A stretch of DNA of 64,000 bases from Pseudomonadota bacterium (lineage in GTDB: Bacteria; Pseudomonadota; Gammaproteobacteria; Burkholderiales; Burkholderiaceae_C): positions 186,001 through 250,000 of the forward strand of contig JAIUOW010000004.1 in assembly GCA_020161775.1 (NCBI GenBank). The letters are read 5' to 3'. Shown here piece after piece: positions 20,310 to 29,615 of this stretch. The number at the start of each line of letters is the position of its first letter. Position 1 is the first letter of the stretch. Under the pieces are notes generated by a model. The model made no database searches. It was given only the letters and a program-made list of their open reading frames with translations, and was not told where the DNA came from. The translations under genes and the position numbers were made by a program.

Positions 20310-21236
20310 TCAGTCTCCCCAATAGAGGCGCGTCGGGTTGTCCACCAGCAGCTTGCGTTGCAGCTCGGGTGTTGCCGCGATGTGCGGAATGAAGTCCACC
20401 AGCAGCCCGTCATCCGGCATGTGGTCCTTCAGGTTCGGGTGCGGCCAGTCGGTGCCCCACAGCACGCGGTCGGGGAAGGCTTCCACCACCTGGCGGGCAA
20501 ACGGGATCACGTCGCGGTAGGCATGGCGCTCACCGTCCAGGGCGCTGGGGCCGGTCACGCTCAGCCGCTCGGGGCAGCTCACCTTGCTCCACACGTTGCC
20601 GTGCTCGCGCATGAACTTCATGAACAGCGCAAACTCGGGGCCATCCACCGGCTTGGTCACGTCCGGGCGGCCCATGTGATCCACCACCACCGTGGTCGGC
20701 AGCGCGGTGAAGAAGTCCCACAGCTCGGGCAGGTCCACCGCCTCAAAATAAATCACCACATGCCAGCCCAGCGGCTTGATGCGGTTGGCAATCTCAATCA
20801 GCTCGTCCTTGGGCGTGAAGTCCACCAGCCGCTTGACGAAGTTGAAGCGCACGCCGCGCACGCCGGCCGTGTGCATGGCCTGCAGTTCATCGTCGGTCAC
20901 GCTGCGCTTGACGGTGGCCACGCCACGGGCCTTGCCATTGGAGTGCTGCAGCGCATCCACCAGCGCCCGGTTGTCCGCGCCGTGGCAGGTGGCCTGCACG
21001 ATCACGTTCTTGTCAAAACCCAGGTGGTCACGCAGCGCAAACAGCTGCGCCTTGCTGGCGTCGCACGGGGTGTACTTGCGCTCGGGCGCATAGGGGAATT
21101 CAGCGCCCGGGCCGAACACATGGCAATGCGCGTCCACGCTGCCGGGCGGCAACCGAAAGGCCGGCTTGCTGGGGCCGGTGTACCAGTCGAGCCAGCCAGG
21201 GGTTTTGGTGAAATCACCGCTTGTGGGTTTGCTCAT
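20310..21236 (-). CDS. pmdD: 2-pyrone-4,6-dicarboxylate hydrolase (LigI/PmdD)
   Basis: This 308-residue amidohydrolase-superfamily TIM barrel hydrolyses the pyrone lactone to 4-oxalomesaconate. It carries VDAHCHVFGPG after strand 1 and the late LWGTDWPHPN with the catalytic Asp. The segment RGVRFNFVKRLVD is characteristic of LigI. Known LigI works without a bound metal despite the superfamily fold. It sits 8 bp after pmdF and 4 bp before pmdA. A chain this long and a neighbourhood this complete leave little doubt. Confidence 0.95.
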   Translation of the reverse strand: MSKPTSGDFTKTPGWLDWYTGPSKPAFRLPPGSVDAHCHVFGPGAEFPYAPERKYTPCDASKAQLFALRDHLGFDKNVIVQATCHGADNRALVDALQHSNGKARGVATVKRSVTDDELQAMHTAGVRGVRFNFVKRLVDFTPKDELIEIANRIKPLGWHVVIYFEAVDLPELWDFFTALPTTVVVDHMGRPDVTKPVDGPEFALFMKFMREHGNVWSKVSCPERLSVTGPSALDGERHAYRDVIPFARQVVEAFPDRVLWGTDWPHPNLKDHMPDDGLLVDFIPHIAATPELQRKLLVDNPTRLYWGD

Positions 21237-21244
21237 GGCGGCTT

Positions 21245-21928
21245 TCAGTCGATGTAGCGCAAACCGGCTTTTTCCAGCGGCTCACGCATCTTGTACATGT
21301 CCAGCCCCAGGATGCCGCTGGCCAGCTTGTCGCGCTTTTCACCTTCATTGGCTTCGCGCGCGCGGGCCGCGTCCAGCGTCTTTTGCGCCATCGCCTTGGG
21401 CACCACCACCACGCCGTCATCGTCGGCCACCACGGCGTCGCCGGGGTTGACGATCATGCCCGCGCATACCACGGGGATGTTGACCGAGCCGATGGTCGCC
21501 TTGATCGTGCCCTTGCTGCTGATGGCCTTGCTCCACACCGGAAAGCCCATCTCGGTGAGCGTCTTCACGTCGCGCACGCCAGCGTCGATGACCAGCGCAC
21601 GGGCGCCACGCGCCTTGAAGCTGGTGGCCAGCAGATCGCCAAAGTAGCCATCGGTGCACTCGGCGGTGATGGCGGCCACCACCACGTCACCGGGCTGGAT
21701 CTGCTCGGCCACCACATGCATCATCCAGTTGTCGCCGGGGTGCAGCAGCACGGTCACCGCGGTGCCGCTGACCTGTGCGCCCGCATAGATGGGCCGCATG
21801 TACGGCTTCATCAGGCCCACACGGCCCATGGCTTCGTGGACCGTGGCCGATCCCAGGGCGGCCAGCCCATCCGCAGTGGCACGGTCGGTACGGGTGATGT
21901 TGCGGTAAACGACGCCTAGTTCATACAT
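21245..21928 (-). CDS. pmdF: 4-carboxy-4-hydroxy-2-oxoadipate aldolase / oxaloacetate decarboxylase (LigK/PmdF)
   Basis: This 227-residue enzyme is the last step of the pathway; it splits the product into pyruvate and oxaloacetate. It belongs to the class II HMG/CHA aldolase family (RraA fold). The GDLL motif at 97-100 and Arg119-Asp120 in DAGVRD are the substrate- and metal-site residues. I prefer ATG at 21928 ([10 protein letters not shown]), 2 bp after the pmdE stop. A GTG at 21934 that overlaps that stop (GTGA) would add two residues and is possible. Confidence 0.94.
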   Translation of the reverse strand: MYELGVVYRNITRTDRATADGLAALGSATVHEAMGRVGLMKPYMRPIYAGAQVSGTAVTVLLHPGDNWMMHVVAEQIQPGDVVVAAITAECTDGYFGDLLATSFKARGARALVIDAGVRDVKTLTEMGFPVWSKAISSKGTIKATIGSVNIPVVCAGMIVNPGDAVVADDDGVVVVPKAMAQKTLDAARAREANEGEKRDKLASGILGLDMYKMREPLEKAGLRYID

Positions 21929-21930
21929 GG

Positions 21931-22965
21931 TCACAGCCCCTTTGATTTCAGTCGCGCATCCAGCCTCGAAAACACCCGCCGCGTATTGGCCTCGTAGATC
22001 TGGTGCTTGTCATCCGCACTCAGGATCTTCGACGCCTCGATGTAGCGCTTGGTGTCGTCGTAATAGTTGCCCGTGGTCGGGTCAATGCCGCGCACTGCGC
22101 CAATCATTTCAGAAGCAAACAAAACATTCTTGACCGGGATCACGGTATTGAGCAAATCAATGCCCGGCTGGTGGTACACGCAGGTGTCAAAGAAGATGTT
22201 GTTCAGCACATGGTCTTCCAGCAGCGGGCGCTTCATCTCCTGCGCCAGGCCGCGGAAACGGCCCCAGTGGTATGGCACCGCGCCGCCACCGTGCGGGATC
22301 AGGAACTTCAGCGTGGGGAAATCCTTGAACAGGTCGCCCTGGATGCACTGCATGAAGGCCGTGGTGTCGGCGTTCAGGTAATGCGCGCCCGTGGTGTGGA
22401 AGCAGGCGTTGCAGCTGGTGGACACATGGATCATGGCCGGCAGGTCGTACTCCACCATCTTTTCGTAGATGGGGTACCAGTGCCGGTCGGTCAGCGGCGG
22501 GCTGGTCCAGTGGCCGCCCGACGGGTCCGGGTTCAGGTTGATACCGACCGCGCCGTATTCCTTCACGCATTTTTCCAGCTCGGGGATGCAGGTAGCCGGG
22601 TCCACACCGGGCGACTGGGGCAGCATGGCCACGGGCACGAAGTGGTCGGGGAACAGCGTGGACACGCGAAAGCACAGCTCGTTGCAGATGGCAGCCCAGG
22701 TGCTGGACACGTTGAAATCGCCAATGTGGTGCGCCATGAAGCTCGCGCGCGGGCTGAACAGCGTGATGTCGCTGCCCCGCTCTTTCATCAGGCGCAGCTG
22801 GTTGGTCTCGATGGACTCGCGCAGCTCGTCGTCGCTGATCTTCAAGTCGGCTGCGCGCGGCATGGCCGATGGGTCCTTGATACCGGCGATCTGCGCGTTG
22901 CGCCAGTTCTCCAGCGCCTTGGGCGCCGTGGTGTAGTGGCCGTGGCAGTCGATGATGAGTGACAT
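21931..22965 (-). CDS. pmdE: 4-oxalomesaconate hydratase (LigJ/PmdE)
   Basis: This 344-residue amidohydrolase-superfamily enzyme hydrates the enol or keto form of oxalomesaconate. The zinc-site pair His8 and His10 is in IIDCHGHY. Further family landmarks are [27 protein letters not shown] and [16 protein letters not shown]. An AAGAGGAAG ribosome site precedes the ATG at 22965; the frame runs further upstream to 23103 but without such a site. It is the second gene of the operon after the ModA-like protein. In the known lig pathway a separate LigU tautomerase prepares the substrate, and I see none here. Confidence 0.94.
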   Translation of the reverse strand: MSLIIDCHGHYTTAPKALENWRNAQIAGIKDPSAMPRAADLKISDDELRESIETNQLRLMKERGSDITLFSPRASFMAHHIGDFNVSSTWAAICNELCFRVSTLFPDHFVPVAMLPQSPGVDPATCIPELEKCVKEYGAVGINLNPDPSGGHWTSPPLTDRHWYPIYEKMVEYDLPAMIHVSTSCNACFHTTGAHYLNADTTAFMQCIQGDLFKDFPTLKFLIPHGGGAVPYHWGRFRGLAQEMKRPLLEDHVLNNIFFDTCVYHQPGIDLLNTVIPVKNVLFASEMIGAVRGIDPTTGNYYDDTKRYIEASKILSADDKHQIYEANTRRVFSRLDARLKSKGL

Positions 22966-22996
22966 GTCTTCCTCTTGGGTCTTGATTTGAAAAGGT

Positions 22997-23683
22997 TCAG
23001 GCAGGCTCCATGCCCTGGCGCCGCTTGGCCGCCGCGGCATGCGGTGCGGCCATGAAATCCAGCATGGCACGCGCCGCGTCGGGGTGCCGTGCCGCGGCGG
23101 CAACGCCGCCCGAGAAGGTCGTGATGATCTGGATGGCCGCCGGCAGCGCGCCCACGATGGTGATGCCCTCCACGTGGATCAGCTCGCTCAGCTGCTGAAA
23201 GCCCAATGCCACCTCGCCCTTGGCCACCAGTGAGCCCACCGGCACGCCAGGCGGCGCCTGCACCATGCGCGGCTTGATCTGTTCCGCGATGCCCCAGCGC
23301 TCGAACAGCGCCGCCAGCGCGACGCCGCTGGGCCCTGTGGAATAGCTGATGCTGGACGCGCCCAGCACGGCGGCGCGCACCGCATCCTCGCTGCCGATAT
23401 CCGGCAAGGCCGCGCCCGCGCGCACGGCCACCGCCACGCCCGAACGCACCAGGTCCACACGGCCCGGCAGCACGTGGCCCGCGGCGATCAGCTTGTCGAT
23501 GGCATCGGACGCCAGGACCACGGCGTCGAACGCCTCGCCGGCCTGCACGCGTTTGGCGGCGTCCACGCCGCCGACCGATTCAAATTCGATGCGGTAACCC
23601 GACTGCGCCTCGAAGGCGGCGGCCACTTCCAGCAGCACCTGGCGCGTGGCCATGGACGAAATGGCCTTGAGAGTGAGAGTCAT
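22997..23683 (-). CDS. ModA-like substrate-binding-domain protein without a signal peptide
   Basis: This 228-residue protein has the two-lobed periplasmic-binding fold of molybdate-binding ModA ([21 protein letters not shown], then [14 protein letters not shown] and [10 protein letters not shown]). It begins [10 protein letters not shown] with no signal peptide, so it is probably cytoplasmic and not a transport component. It is the first gene of the pmd operon, 31 bp before pmdE, and opposite the LysR regulator. It might bind a pathway acid and act as a regulator or enzyme. I do not recognise a proven function. The nearest homologues in aromatic clusters are annotated only as substrate-binding-domain proteins. 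Confidence 0.7.
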   Translation of the reverse strand: MTLTLKAISSMATRQVLLEVAAAFEAQSGYRIEFESVGGVDAAKRVQAGEAFDAVVLASDAIDKLIAAGHVLPGRVDLVRSGVAVAVRAGAALPDIGSEDAVRAAVLGASSISYSTGPSGVALAALFERWGIAEQIKPRMVQAPPGVPVGSLVAKGEVALGFQQLSELIHVEGITIVGALPAAIQIITTFSGGVAAAARHPDAARAMLDFMAAPHAAAAKRRQGMEPA

Positions 23684-23803
23684 GCTGTGATTGTGGGCAC
23701 TGCCCCCCTGGCTCGAAAGGCATGGGCCCCACTAGCAGCTATAGCACTTCGGCATAATTGCTACCAAGTTATTCACTCCGTATCGATTCGGCCACCGTCA
23801 CCC
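23684..23803. promoter_or_regulatory. Divergent promoter region of the pmd operon and its LysR regulator
   Basis: This 120-bp gap separates the divergent starts. It is the most AT-rich part of the neighbourhood between 23730 and 23790 and contains the perfect palindrome GCTATAGC (23738-23745). LysR operators usually lie in such gaps and contain T-N11-A sites. I cannot fix one exact operator or promoter from the sequence alone. Confidence 0.4.
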
Positions 23804-24700
23804 ATGGACCTCAAACAGCTCGAATACTTTGTGCGCGTCGCTGAAATGGGCAGCTTCACCCGCGCCGCCATTGCGCTGGACGTGGCCCAGCCCGCCCTGA
23901 GCCGCCAGGTGCGCCTGCTGGAGGTAGAACTGCGCCAGAACCTGCTGGCGCGCAACGGCCGCGGGGCCACCCCTACCGAGGCCGGCAAGCTGTTGCTGGA
24001 GCATGGCCGCGGCATCCTGCACCAGGTCGAACGCGCGCGCGAAGAGCTGGGCCGCGTGCGCGGCGCGCTGGCCGGGCGCGTGGCCATTGGCCTGCCACCC
24101 AGCGTGGCCAAGGTGCTGGCCGTGCCGCTGATCCGGGAGTTCCGCCAGCGCATGCCCGAGGCCACGCTGTCCATCACCGAAGGCCTGTCGGTGGGGATGC
24201 AGGAATCGGTGGCCAACGGCCGACTGGACATTGCCCTGCTGTACAACGCCGCCGCGTCCACCGACACCGAGATCACGCCGCTGCTGGAAGAGGACCTGTT
24301 CCTGGTGGAGCGCCAGGCCCAAGGCGTGCGCGCCATAGCCAAGGCCATCGCGCTGAAGGACATTGCCGCGATGCCCCTGGTCATACCCAGCCGGCCCAAC
24401 GCCATCCGCATGCTGGTGGAGTCGGGCCTGGCCAACCTGGGGCTGCGCCCGCGCATTGCGCTGGAAATCGACGGCGTGGCCGCCATCCTGGAGCTGGTGG
24501 CCGACGGCGCGGGCAGCGCGGTGCTGTCGCGCAACGCCGTGGCCACGTCCGGGCGGCCCCAGGCCTTTGCGCTGCGGCCGATCGCGCCGCGCCTGCGCAC
24601 CAAGCTGTCGCTTGCGGTCAGCTCGCAGCGCCCCGCCACGCTGACGCAAAAGGCCATGCTGGAGCTGATCCAGCAGACAGCGCGCGAACTGCTAGCGTAA
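23804..24700 (+). CDS. LysR-family regulator of the pmd operon (PmdR/LigR-like)
   Basis: This 298-residue regulator has an N-terminal winged helix (MDLKQLEYFVRVAEMGSFTRAAIALDVAQPALSRQ) and a LysR effector domain from about residue 90. It is closest in style to the CysB/NAC-like subgroup. Divergent orientation beside the pmd genes makes it the likely activator that responds to a pathway metabolite. The ATG at 23804 starts the standard MDLKQLEYF; the longer frame to 23474 covers the promoter and the ModA-like gene. The 3' end overlaps the AEC gene on the other strand by 9 bp. Confidence 0.88.
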   Translation: MDLKQLEYFVRVAEMGSFTRAAIALDVAQPALSRQVRLLEVELRQNLLARNGRGATPTEAGKLLLEHGRGILHQVERAREELGRVRGALAGRVAIGLPPSVAKVLAVPLIREFRQRMPEATLSITEGLSVGMQESVANGRLDIALLYNAAASTDTEITPLLEEDLFLVERQAQGVRAIAKAIALKDIAAMPLVIPSRPNAIRMLVESGLANLGLRPRIALEIDGVAAILELVADGAGSAVLSRNAVATSGRPQAFALRPIAPRLRTKLSLAVSSQRPATLTQKAMLELIQQTARELLA

Positions 24701-25642
24701 AAACCAGAGCAACAGGTTCAGCGTCACGAACGACGCCACTGTCGTGCCCATCTGCGCGGCGGCGGCCGGGCCGTCATGGCCGTGCTTTTGCGCCAGGATG
24801 GGGTAGATGCCCAGCATGGGCACCGCGGCGAACATCACCACCGCGATCTGCAGCTCGCGTGCCATGGGCGGCAGCAGCCATACGCACAGCAGCACGGCCA
24901 GCGGGTGCAGCACCAGCTTGCCGGCCGCAATCGCCGCCACGTCGCGCGCCATGCCGCGCGTGGCCACGCCCACCAGCGAGCCGCCGATGACGAACAGCGA
25001 CAGCGCCGCGCAGGCCGCGGCCAGCAGGTCCACCGCGCGGGCGGCGGGCACGGGCAGGCGCCAGCCCAGCAGCGAAAACGCAAAGCCGATGGCAATGCCC
25101 CAGATCATGGGGTTGCGCACCAGGCCGCGGGCCGACTGCGTCAGCGCCTGGCGCCAGCGCGCCGCGCGGCCAGCGCCGGCGCTTGCCGGTACATCGCTGT
25201 CGGCCAGCGCCAGGGCCAGCGGCAGCAGCAGGAAGTTTTCCACCACCATGGCCAGCGCCAGGCCGATGCCGGCATTGACCGGTCCGAACACCTGCGCCAC
25301 CAGCGGATAGCCGATGAAGCCGCTGTTGGAACACGACATGCCCATGCCCACGAAGGCGCTGGCCGACAGCGTCTTGCCGGCCACCCGGCGCGCCCACAGC
25401 ACGCCCAGCGCCATGGCCATCAGCGAGCCCAGCGCATAGGCCGCCACGAACACCGGGTTCAGCACTTCGGCCACCGCGCGTTGCGACAGCGCGTTGAACA
25501 GCAGCGCGGGCAGCGCCAGGTTGATCACGAACTTGCCGAACACGCGCATGTCGGCGCGCGCAAACAGGCCGGCGCGGGTGGTCAGGTAGCCAGCGGCAAT
25601 CAGCAGGTAGATGGGCCCGGTAATGGCCAGGATGTCAAGCAT
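24692..25642 (-). CDS. AEC-family (auxin efflux carrier) transporter
   Basis: This 316-residue inner-membrane protein has about ten hydrophobic segments and a typical start (MLDILAITGPIYLLIAAGYLTTRAGLF). The conserved FINLALPALLFNALS-like helix is present. Bacterial AEC members carry malate, malonate and other carboxylates. It lies 15 bp after the 6PGDH-like dehydrogenase gene on the same strand and could belong to the TRAP-dehydrogenase unit. The substrate is unknown. Confidence 0.88.
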   Translation of the reverse strand: MLDILAITGPIYLLIAAGYLTTRAGLFARADMRVFGKFVINLALPALLFNALSQRAVAEVLNPVFVAAYALGSLMAMALGVLWARRVAGKTLSASAFVGMGMSCSNSGFIGYPLVAQVFGPVNAGIGLALAMVVENFLLLPLALALADSDVPASAGAGRAARWRQALTQSARGLVRNPMIWGIAIGFAFSLLGWRLPVPAARAVDLLAAACAALSLFVIGGSLVGVATRGMARDVAAIAAGKLVLHPLAVLLCVWLLPPMARELQIAVVMFAAVPMLGIYPILAQKHGHDGPAAAAQMGTTVASFVTLNLLLWFLR

Positions 25643-25657
25643 GCGCCAGCCCGGGCG

Positions 25658-26566
25658 TCAGGGCTTGCGCGACGCGATGGGGGCGATCAGTGCGTCCGCG
25701 TAGTCCTGCCAGCGGGCGCCCTTGCCCACTTCGTCAAAGAGACCGATGGCGGCCTGGTCGGCCACCCATTGCTGCTTGGCGGCGATGGCCGAGGTCATCA
25801 GCGGCTCGAAACCGGCCTCGCGCACCGTGTTGGCGGCTTCGCGCATCTCTTCGGCGCGGCGCTTGCCATGCTGCACCACGCGGCTGAAGAAGTACGCGCC
25901 CTGCGCGCTCCAGTCGATGGACGGAAAGGTCTCCTGCAGGGTGGGCAGCACATGGTCCTCCACGCCGTAGGCGCGGGCGGTGGCGTAGCTTTCGATCACC
26001 AGCGCCTCCAGGCCCTTGATCATCACGCTGCGGCTCATCTTGATGGCGCTGGCCACGCCCAGCCGGTCGCTGACCGCGCGCGCGTCCATGCCCCAGCCCG
26101 CCAGCACGGTGGCCAATGCAGCAGCCTGCGCACCGCCCAGCAGCATGGGCACGCGGATGCCATACGGCGGCACCGACGTCATGACGCCGGCTTCCACATA
26201 CAGCGCGCCGGCCGCTTCAATGGCCGCCGCCGCCTGCTGCTTGGTGCCCGGCGACGCGGAATTGAGGTCCAGAAACACCGTGCCCGCGCGGATGTGGCGC
26301 GCGGCCTCCTGGGCCACGGCCAGGGTGTTGGAGGCCGTCACCGCCGAGATCACCAGGTCCGAGGCCGCGCACAGCGTGGCCATGGATGCATGGGCCGTCA
26401 CGCCCTGGCGCGCCGCATGGGCCAGCTCGGCGTCGCGCGTGGCGCTTGCCGCAAACTTCAGGTCCCAGGCGCCCACGGCGGCCACGCCGTTCTGGCCACG
26501 CAGGCCGGCGCTGAATATCCGGCCCACCTCGCCGTGGCCCACCAGGCCGATGCGTTCGATCTTCAT
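25658..26566 (-). CDS. NAD(P)-dependent dehydrogenase, 6-phosphogluconate-dehydrogenase-like (DUF1932)
   Basis: This 302-residue enzyme has a Rossmann domain (MKIERIGLVGHGEVGRIFSAGL) and the LNSASPGTKQQAAAAIEA segment of the beta-hydroxyacid dehydrogenase group. A C-terminal helical domain with SRSVMIKGLEALVIES supplies the catalytic Lys, of the DUF1932 type. Family enzymes reduce or oxidise hydroxy acids. It follows the TRAP large permease by 7 bp, so it likely acts on the acid that the transporter brings in. Confidence 0.85.
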   Translation of the reverse strand: MKIERIGLVGHGEVGRIFSAGLRGQNGVAAVGAWDLKFAASATRDAELAHAARQGVTAHASMATLCAASDLVISAVTASNTLAVAQEAARHIRAGTVFLDLNSASPGTKQQAAAAIEAAGALYVEAGVMTSVPPYGIRVPMLLGGAQAAALATVLAGWGMDARAVSDRLGVASAIKMSRSVMIKGLEALVIESYATARAYGVEDHVLPTLQETFPSIDWSAQGAYFFSRVVQHGKRRAEEMREAANTVREAGFEPLMTSAIAAKQQWVADQAAIGLFDEVGKGARWQDYADALIAPIASRKP

Positions 26567-26573
26567 GCCAGCG

Positions 26574-27893
26574 CTACCCCACGTACTTCACCAGCCACAG
26601 CGAGATCGGCGGGAATGCCAGCAGCAAGACAGTACGCAGCACATCGCTCACCAGGAACGGCATCACGCCCTTGTAGCTCTCGCCGATCGGCACGTCCTTG
26701 GCCATGCCGTTGACCACGTACACATTCAGCCCCACCGGCGGCGCCAGCAGGCCAAAGCCCACGGTCATCAGCACCATGATGCCGAACCAGATCGCGACCG
26801 ACTCCTTGGGCAGACCGAAGTCCAGCCCCATCACCACCGGGAAAAAGATCGGAATGGTCAGCAGGATCATGGACAGCTCGTCCATCACCGCGCCCAGCAC
26901 CACGTAAAACAGCAGGATGCCCGACACCACCAGCACCGGCGCGATCTTCCAGCCCTGGATCACGCTGGCCAGCTGCGCGGGCACCTGGGTCAGGGCCAGC
27001 GCGGCGTTCATCATGTCCGCGCCGATGAAGATCAGGAAGATCATGGCGCTGGCCGCCGCGGTGGCATAGAAGCAGTGCGCGATCTTCTTCAGCGTGAGCT
27101 CGCGGCGCAGCAGCGCGGCCACGAAGGTGGCCGCCGCGCCCACGCCCGCGCCCTCGGTGGGCGTGAACAGGCCGCCGTAGATGCCGCCGAACACGATGAG
27201 GAAGATGATGGCGATCGGCGCCACCGCCATCACGCCGGCCAGCGTCATGCGCGGGCGGTCGTCGTCATGCTCGGGCGCGTGGCCGGGGAACAGCCGCACG
27301 TAAACAGCAATGGCAATCAGGTAGCCGCACATGGCGATCAGGCCGGGGATGGTGGCCGCCGCGAACAGCTTGGCGATGTTCTGCTCGGTGAGGATGGCGT
27401 AGATCACCAGCGGCACCGACGGCGGGATCAGGATGCCCAGCGTGCCGCCGGCGGCCAGCGTGCCGGTGGCCAGCCGGCCCGAATAGCCGTGGCGCTTCAT
27501 CTCGGGCAGCGCCACGGACGTGATAGTGGCCGCCGTGGCAATGGACGAGCCGCAGATGGCGCCAAACGCCGCGCTGGCCATCACCGCGGCCATGGCCAGG
27601 CCGCCGCGAAATCGCGCCATGATCACGCTGGCGAACTGGAACAGCGCCTTGGAGATGCCGCCCTGCGTGGCAAAGTTGCCCATCAGGATGAACAGCGGTA
27701 TGACGGACAGGTCATAGCTGGCAAAGCGCGCGTAAGCCAGCCCATTGAGGTTGTTCAGGAACGGCGCCGGGCCCACCTGGTACAGGTAGCCGAACACGCC
27801 GGCCACGAACATCGCAATGGCAATCGGCACGCGCGCGGCCATCAGCACCAGCATGCAGGCAAAGATCAGGCCCGCCAAAGTCAATGCGCTCAT
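26574..27893 (-). CDS. TRAP transporter large permease (DctM)
   Basis: This 439-residue membrane protein, with about twelve hydrophobic segments, is the ion-coupled transport subunit of a tripartite periplasmic transporter. The family segments include FILMGNFATQGGISKALFQFA and GTLGILIPPSVPLVIYAILTEQNIAKLF. It overlaps the small permease gene by 4 bp (ATGA). The dehydrogenase and AEC genes follow in the same direction. Confidence 0.94.
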   Translation of the reverse strand: MSALTLAGLIFACMLVLMAARVPIAIAMFVAGVFGYLYQVGPAPFLNNLNGLAYARFASYDLSVIPLFILMGNFATQGGISKALFQFASVIMARFRGGLAMAAVMASAAFGAICGSSIATAATITSVALPEMKRHGYSGRLATGTLAAGGTLGILIPPSVPLVIYAILTEQNIAKLFAAATIPGLIAMCGYLIAIAVYVRLFPGHAPEHDDDRPRMTLAGVMAVAPIAIIFLIVFGGIYGGLFTPTEGAGVGAAATFVAALLRRELTLKKIAHCFYATAAASAMIFLIFIGADMMNAALALTQVPAQLASVIQGWKIAPVLVVSGILLFYVVLGAVMDELSMILLTIPIFFPVVMGLDFGLPKESVAIWFGIMVLMTVGFGLLAPPVGLNVYVVNGMAKDVPIGESYKGVMPFLVSDVLRTVLLLAFPPISLWLVKYVG

Positions 27894-28366
27894 TGGCCCT
27901 TCTCCGCAAAGTCACCGCGGGCGGTCTGCACCAGCGCAATCACGGCCGTCAGCACCATGGGCGGCACCATGGCCGAATAGACGATCCATTCCGGAAAGCC
28001 CAGCATCATGGTCGTCGAATTGGAGCGGAAGGCGCTGATGCCGCCCACCGCCGTGCGCCAGGCCAGCAGCAGCATGATGGCGCCCAGCATCAGGGCGCCA
28101 AAACGGTCCAGCAGCGCGTTCGTCCGGACGGAGGCGCGCGCGGTGAAGAAATCCACGATGATGTTTTCGCGCCGCAGCTGGCACCAGGGCAGGAACAGCG
28201 CCACCGCCGCGCCGGCGGCCGCCGCCGTCAGCTCGTAGTCCCCCACCAGCGTGACGCCGATGGTGTTGCGCCCGATCAGGCTGGCGCAGGTCACAAGGGT
28301 AATGGCAGTGAGGATCACGCCCGCCAGGACGGCGCAGAGCCTGGCCAGAAAGGAAAGGGTTTTCAA
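27890..28366 (-). CDS. TRAP transporter small permease (DctQ)
   Basis: This 158-residue protein has four hydrophobic segments. It is the small membrane subunit that pairs with DctM, and shows the LIGRNTIGVTLVGDYELTAAAAG segment typical of DctQ. The only in-frame start after the upstream stop is TTG at 28366. The start lies 98 bp after dctP; a GC-rich hairpin in that gap could separate expression of the binding protein from that of the permeases. Confidence 0.88.
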   Translation of the reverse strand: MKTLSFLARLCAVLAGVILTAITLVTCASLIGRNTIGVTLVGDYELTAAAAGAAVALFLPWCQLRRENIIVDFFTARASVRTNALLDRFGALMLGAIMLLLAWRTAVGGISAFRSNSTTMMLGFPEWIVYSAMVPPMVLTAVIALVQTARGDFAEKGQ

Positions 28367-28402
28367 TTCATCACCGCTTTAGTTGTTGGGATAGGGGTGA
28401 AG

Positions 28403-28433
28403 CCCCCCGCAGCGCCGGCTGGCGCTGGGGCGG
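28403..28433 (-). promoter_or_regulatory. Intercistronic stem-loop between dctP and dctQM
   Basis: AGCGCC (28411-28416) pairs with GGCGCT (28421-28426) around GGCT. Outer C-runs (28403-28408) pair with GGGG (28427-28430) across a small bulge. There is no T-run in the direction of transcription, so an mRNA-stabilising or attenuating hairpin is more likely than a full terminator. Confidence 0.45.
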
Positions 28434-28463
28434 ATTATCGTCGCAGCGCCGCCGCCTGAAAGA

Positions 28464-29495
28464 TCACTTCTGGTATTTGGCGATCAGCGCGCGGGCCTCG
28501 GACACCAGTTTGGCGCCGTCGATGTTCTTGCCCTTCATTTCGGCGATCCAGTCGGTCTCCACCGAGGAGGCGGTGCGGCGCCAGCGCTGCGTCTCGGCCA
28601 CGTCCAGTGCCACGATGTTGTTGCCGGCCTTCACGGCAATCTCGCGCCCGGCCTTGTCGCCGTCGTCCATCGCGCGGCCAAACATGGCGGCGGTCTCGAT
28701 GCCCGAATTGGCGTCAATCACTTTCTTCAGGTCAGCCGGCAGCTTTTCATAGGCCGCCTTGTTCATCGAGAAGGCAAAGGTCTGGGTGTACAGGCCTTCC
28801 TTGCCGGCAAAGGTGGTGTGGTTCTTGACCAGCTCGCTGACCTTGAGCGCGGGCGTCACCTCCCAGGGGATGGTGGTGCCTTCGATCACGCCCTTGGACA
28901 GCGCGTCGGTCACCGCCGGCACGGGCATGCCCACCGGCGTGGCGCCCAGCTTGGTCAGCATGTTGCTGATCACGCGCGAGCCGCCACGGATCTTCATGCC
29001 GCGCAGGCTTTCCAGGCCGGTCACGGGCGTCTTGGTGTGGAACAGGCCGGGGCCATGGGTGTGCACGGCCACCAGCTTCACGTCCTTGAATTCATCGGCG
29101 GCGTTTTTCTCCACGTATTCCCAGAAGGCGCGCGAAGACTGCTCGGCGTTGCCGCTCATGAAGGGCAGCTCGAACACCTCGGACTTGTTGAAGCGCCCCG
29201 GCGTGTAGCCCAGAACCGTCCAGGTCAGGTCCACCACGCCGTCGCGTGCCTGGTCAAACAGCTGGGGCGGCGTGCCGCCCAGCTGCATGGCGTGGAACAG
29301 CTGGACCTTGATGCGCCCGCCGGAATCCTTTTCCACCTTCTGCGCCCAGGGGATCAGCGCCCTGGCCGGGATGGTGGCCTGCTGCGGCAGCATCTGGTGC
29401 AGGCGCAGCGTGACGGTCTGCTGCGCCAGCACGGGGCCTGCTGCGCCGACGGCGGCCGCGGCGGCGGCGGTTTTCAGGAAATGTCTCTTGTTCAT
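28464..29495 (-). CDS. TRAP transporter substrate-binding protein (DctP)
   Basis: This 343-residue periplasmic receptor has a signal peptide at about 1-24 (KRHFLKT... ending VLAQQ). The DctP fold shows VTLRLHQMLPQQATIPARALIPWAQKVEKDS, and KTPVTGLESLRGMKIR with the conserved binding-site Arg. I chose the ATG at 29495, which fits the signal peptide; the frame extends 54 bp further. It lies downstream of vanB on the same strand with a 120-bp gap, so vanillate or another aromatic acid is a plausible ligand. The ligand is inference. Confidence 0.92.
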   Translation of the reverse strand: MNKRHFLKTAAAAAAVGAAGPVLAQQTVTLRLHQMLPQQATIPARALIPWAQKVEKDSGGRIKVQLFHAMQLGGTPPQLFDQARDGVVDLTWTVLGYTPGRFNKSEVFELPFMSGNAEQSSRAFWEYVEKNAADEFKDVKLVAVHTHGPGLFHTKTPVTGLESLRGMKIRGGSRVISNMLTKLGATPVGMPVPAVTDALSKGVIEGTTIPWEVTPALKVSELVKNHTTFAGKEGLYTQTFAFSMNKAAYEKLPADLKKVIDANSGIETAAMFGRAMDDGDKAGREIAVKAGNNIVALDVAETQRWRRTASSVETDWIAEMKGKNIDGAKLVSEARALIAKYQK

Positions 29496-29572
29496 GGCAG
29501 TCTCCAGGGGTCGGTTGGGGTACGGCTCACGGATTGTGGGCCGCGGCAAGGGGCAGGGAAATGGGGTTGGCC

Positions 29573-29585
29573 CTCTATCAGTTAT
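29573..29585. repeat. Copy 1 of the AT-rich motif CTCTATCAGYTAT
   Basis: The 13-mer CTCTATCAGTTAT lies in the gap between dctP and vanB. The same motif with one difference (C at position 10) recurs at 32614-32626 beside vanA. The two copies have the same orientation and are the AT-richest bits of their gaps. Confidence 0.4.
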
Positions 29586-29615
29586 AGATTTTTGCGATAG
29601 CGGATCGCCTGTTAT

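Noticed and set aside
22997-23683. Molybdate-uptake ModA of a full ABC transporter
   Set aside because: No signal peptide and no modB or modC nearby. The gene is locked in an aromatic catabolic operon.
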